A stretch of DNA of 7,316 nucleotides, from NCBI GenBank assembly GCA_021775385.1, contig JAJFHW010000357.1, positions 1 through 7,316 of the forward strand, given 5' to 3'. The DNA comes from Hyphomicrobiales bacterium (GTDB taxonomy: Bacteria > Pseudomonadota > Alphaproteobacteria > Rhizobiales > HXMU1428-3). Numbering within the stretch: the first letter of the stretch is position 1; the number at the start of each line of letters is the position of its first letter. The translations under genes and the position numbers were made by a program. The notes below the pieces were generated by a model, which did no database searches, had not been told where the DNA came from, and worked only from the letters and a program-made list of their open reading frames with translations. Positions 6,235-7,316 of this stretch are shown piece by piece.

Positions 6235-7154
6235 ATAACTCATTTGTAACAAATGCTCATAGCACAAAAACTTATGAAATAAACACTTATGAAATAATGT
6301 CTGAAACTGTAGGTGAAAAACCTATAGAGAGCCCCGAACAAACAATCACACAAACTTCGTGCCTGATAAATAACACGCCATGCCTCATCAACGGCAAAGT
6401 CATGCATAAAAGGTTTGCCCCTAAAGAAAATTCTTTTACCTACCCGATTTATTATCTCAGCCTTCCACTAGCAAAGTTAGATGAACTCAAGAAAGAAAAC
6501 ATATTAAAAATTGATAGCTTCTCACTCACAAGTTTCTATAAAAAGGATCATGGAGTAAAATCAAAATGCGGTGATCTAAACCACTGGGCTATTAAACAAC
6601 TCAAAAAATTCAAACTCCAAAATCAAGTCAAAACAATCACACTGGTTTCAATGCCCCGCATCTTAGGGTTTGTCTTCAACCCGGTTAGCTTCTGGTTATG
6701 TTTTGATGAAAAGTCACAATTAAGAGCAATCATATATGAAGTAAACAACACCTTTGGTGAAACCCATTCTTATGTTTGCGCAAAGCAAGATCAATCAGCT
6801 ATTAATGAAGATGACTGGATCATTGCTGGCAAAGAGTTTCACGTCTCTCCCTTCTTGCCAAGAGAAGGGCATTATCAATTCCGCATAAAATTAAATAACA
6901 AAAACATTGGGTTATGGATTGATTATTATAACAAGGAAGGTAAACGAACACTCACAACATCTTTAAAAGGCAAAATAGAAGAGTTAACCAAACAGGCACA
7001 AAGAAAAGCTTTTTGGCGAACACCCTTTGTCACTCTTCAAGCAATTTTACTCATTCATTGGCAAGCCTTAAAATTAAAAATCAAAGGTATCAAATTCTTC
7101 AGACTGCCAAAACAAAAGTCAAAAAATGTGACGCGCAGCTCACCCCCCAACTGA
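6225..7154 (+). CDS. DUF1365 family protein
   Basis: The 309-residue protein has unknown biochemical function, but its family commonly neighbours the FAD protein upstream. The DUF1365 domain starts near residue 53 with CLINGKVMHKRFAPKENSF, followed by TYPIYYLSLPL. It continues with the conserved MPRILGFVFNPVSFWLCFD (143-161), YEVNNTFGETHSYV (171-184) and KEFHVSPFLP (203-212). It ends in a hydrophobic stretch with VTLQAILLIHWQALKLKIKG (269-288), typical of the family and possibly membrane-associated. The ATG lies within the final codons of the FAD gene (10-base overlap, ATGCCTCTAA), with GAAGG 9 bases upstream, so translation is probably coupled. About 50 residues precede the domain. They include the tandem TYEINTYEI and a CLINNTPCLIN duplication and have no recognisable fold. 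An alternative ATG at 6297 would shorten this but lacks a ribosome binding site. Confidence 0.88.
   Translation: MPLNNSFVTNAHSTKTYEINTYEIMSETVGEKPIESPEQTITQTSCLINNTPCLINGKVMHKRFAPKENSFTYPIYYLSLPLAKLDELKKENILKIDSFSLTSFYKKDHGVKSKCGDLNHWAIKQLKKFKLQNQVKTITLVSMPRILGFVFNPVSFWLCFDEKSQLRAIIYEVNNTFGETHSYVCAKQDQSAINEDDWIIAGKEFHVSPFLPREGHYQFRIKLNNKNIGLWIDYYNKEGKRTLTTSLKGKIEELTKQAQRKAFWRTPFVTLQAILLIHWQALKLKIKGIKFFRLPKQKSKNVTRSSPPN
6270..6297 (+). repeat. Tandem 13-base direct repeat in the DUF1365 N-terminal extension
   Basis: ACTTATGAAATAA occurs at 6270-6282 and again at 6285-6297, encoding TYEI-N-TYEI in the reading frame. It looks like a small local duplication in the non-conserved N-terminal extension of the protein. 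Confidence 0.7.
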
Positions 7155-7182
7155 TTGAGAAAAACCTGTAAAGTTACGAAAA

Positions 7183-7208
7183 TGTAACCTCAAAGTGATT
7201 TAGCGGTA
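7183..7208 (+). promoter_or_regulatory. ECF-sigma-like promoter TGTAAC-N16-GGTA before the last gene
   Basis: TGTAAC at 7183-7188 and GGTA at 7205-7208 are 16 bases apart, exactly as at 4908-4933. The GGTA box ends 50 bases before the ATG at 7259, against 44 for the FAD gene. The TGTAAC also forms the right arm of a small inverted repeat (GTTAC 7173-7177 / GTAAC 7184-7188). Confidence 0.5.
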
Positions 7209-7258
7209 GGGAAGAAACTATTAAAAATGGTAGAATAAAAAGATTATTGAGGGATACT

Positions 7259-7316
7259 ATGTTTCAGAAAACCATAACCTATCGTTTCTTCAAGGTGCTT
7301 GAAAAAATAAAATACG
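7259..7316 (+). CDS. Start of a gene, probably a cyclopropane-fatty-acid-synthase-like methyltransferase (partial)
   Basis: An ATG at 7259 preceded by GAGGGA (7249-7254) opens a frame to the window end, with 19 codons reading MFQKTITYRFFKVLEKIKY and a G starting the next codon. A short basic, hydrophobic helix of this type followed by a glycine matches the beginning of CFA-synthase-like S-adenosylmethionine methyltransferases, which often start with a helix before a G-x-L strand. The gene follows the FAD and DUF1365 genes, where this methyltransferase is usually found. The catalytic part lies outside the window, so the identity rests mainly on gene order and is moderate at best. Confidence 0.55.
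   Translation, partial: MFQKTITYRFFKVLEKIKY

Overview
The window looks like ordinary bacterial chromosome from a Gram-negative proteobacterium, most likely an AT-rich (roughly 40% GC by eye) alphaproteobacterium. The evidence is indirect: the tRNA-Ser(GCU) with an encoded CCA, the response regulator/histidine kinase style, a secreted VWA protein with a Sec signal peptide, and an FAD oxidoreductase / DUF1365 / cyclopropane-synthase-like gene order known from alpha- and gammaproteobacteria. No insertion sequence, phage gene, integrase or CRISPR array is visible.

Layout. Positions 844 to 1 (minus strand) hold the first 281 codons of a TPR-repeat protein whose C-terminus lies outside the window. 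An AT-rich divergent intergenic region (845-1130) separates it from a secreted von Willebrand factor A protein (1131-2417), which ends at a strong hairpin (2432-2462). A single tRNA-Ser(GCU) gene follows (2647-2738). Next is a two-component system, an OmpR-type response regulator (2866-3543) overlapping its HAMP-containing histidine kinase (3533-4879) by 11 bases. The right part is a lipid-type cluster: an FAD/NAD-binding amine-oxidase-fold protein (4978-6234), a DUF1365 protein overlapping it by 10 bases (6225-7154), and at 7259 the first 19 codons of a gene that, from its position and N-terminus, is probably a cyclopropane-fatty-acid-synthase-like methyltransferase.

How the genes may work together. 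The regulator and kinase form a coupled sensor pair, with two inverted repeats just upstream as candidate autoregulatory sites. The FAD protein, DUF1365 protein and putative CFA-like methyltransferase resemble a conserved set that, in Rhodobacter-type bacteria, belongs to an ECF-sigma photooxidative-stress regulon and is connected with fatty-acid methylation and modification. The most notable observation is that both intergenic regions of this cluster, upstream of the FAD gene and of the putative methyltransferase gene, carry the same ECF-like element, TGTAAC-N16-GGTA, at a similar distance from the start codon. This suggests that one alternative sigma factor drives both units. I found no clearly unprecedented system; the cluster's regulation and the three-repeat C-terminus of the VWA protein are the points most worth checking.
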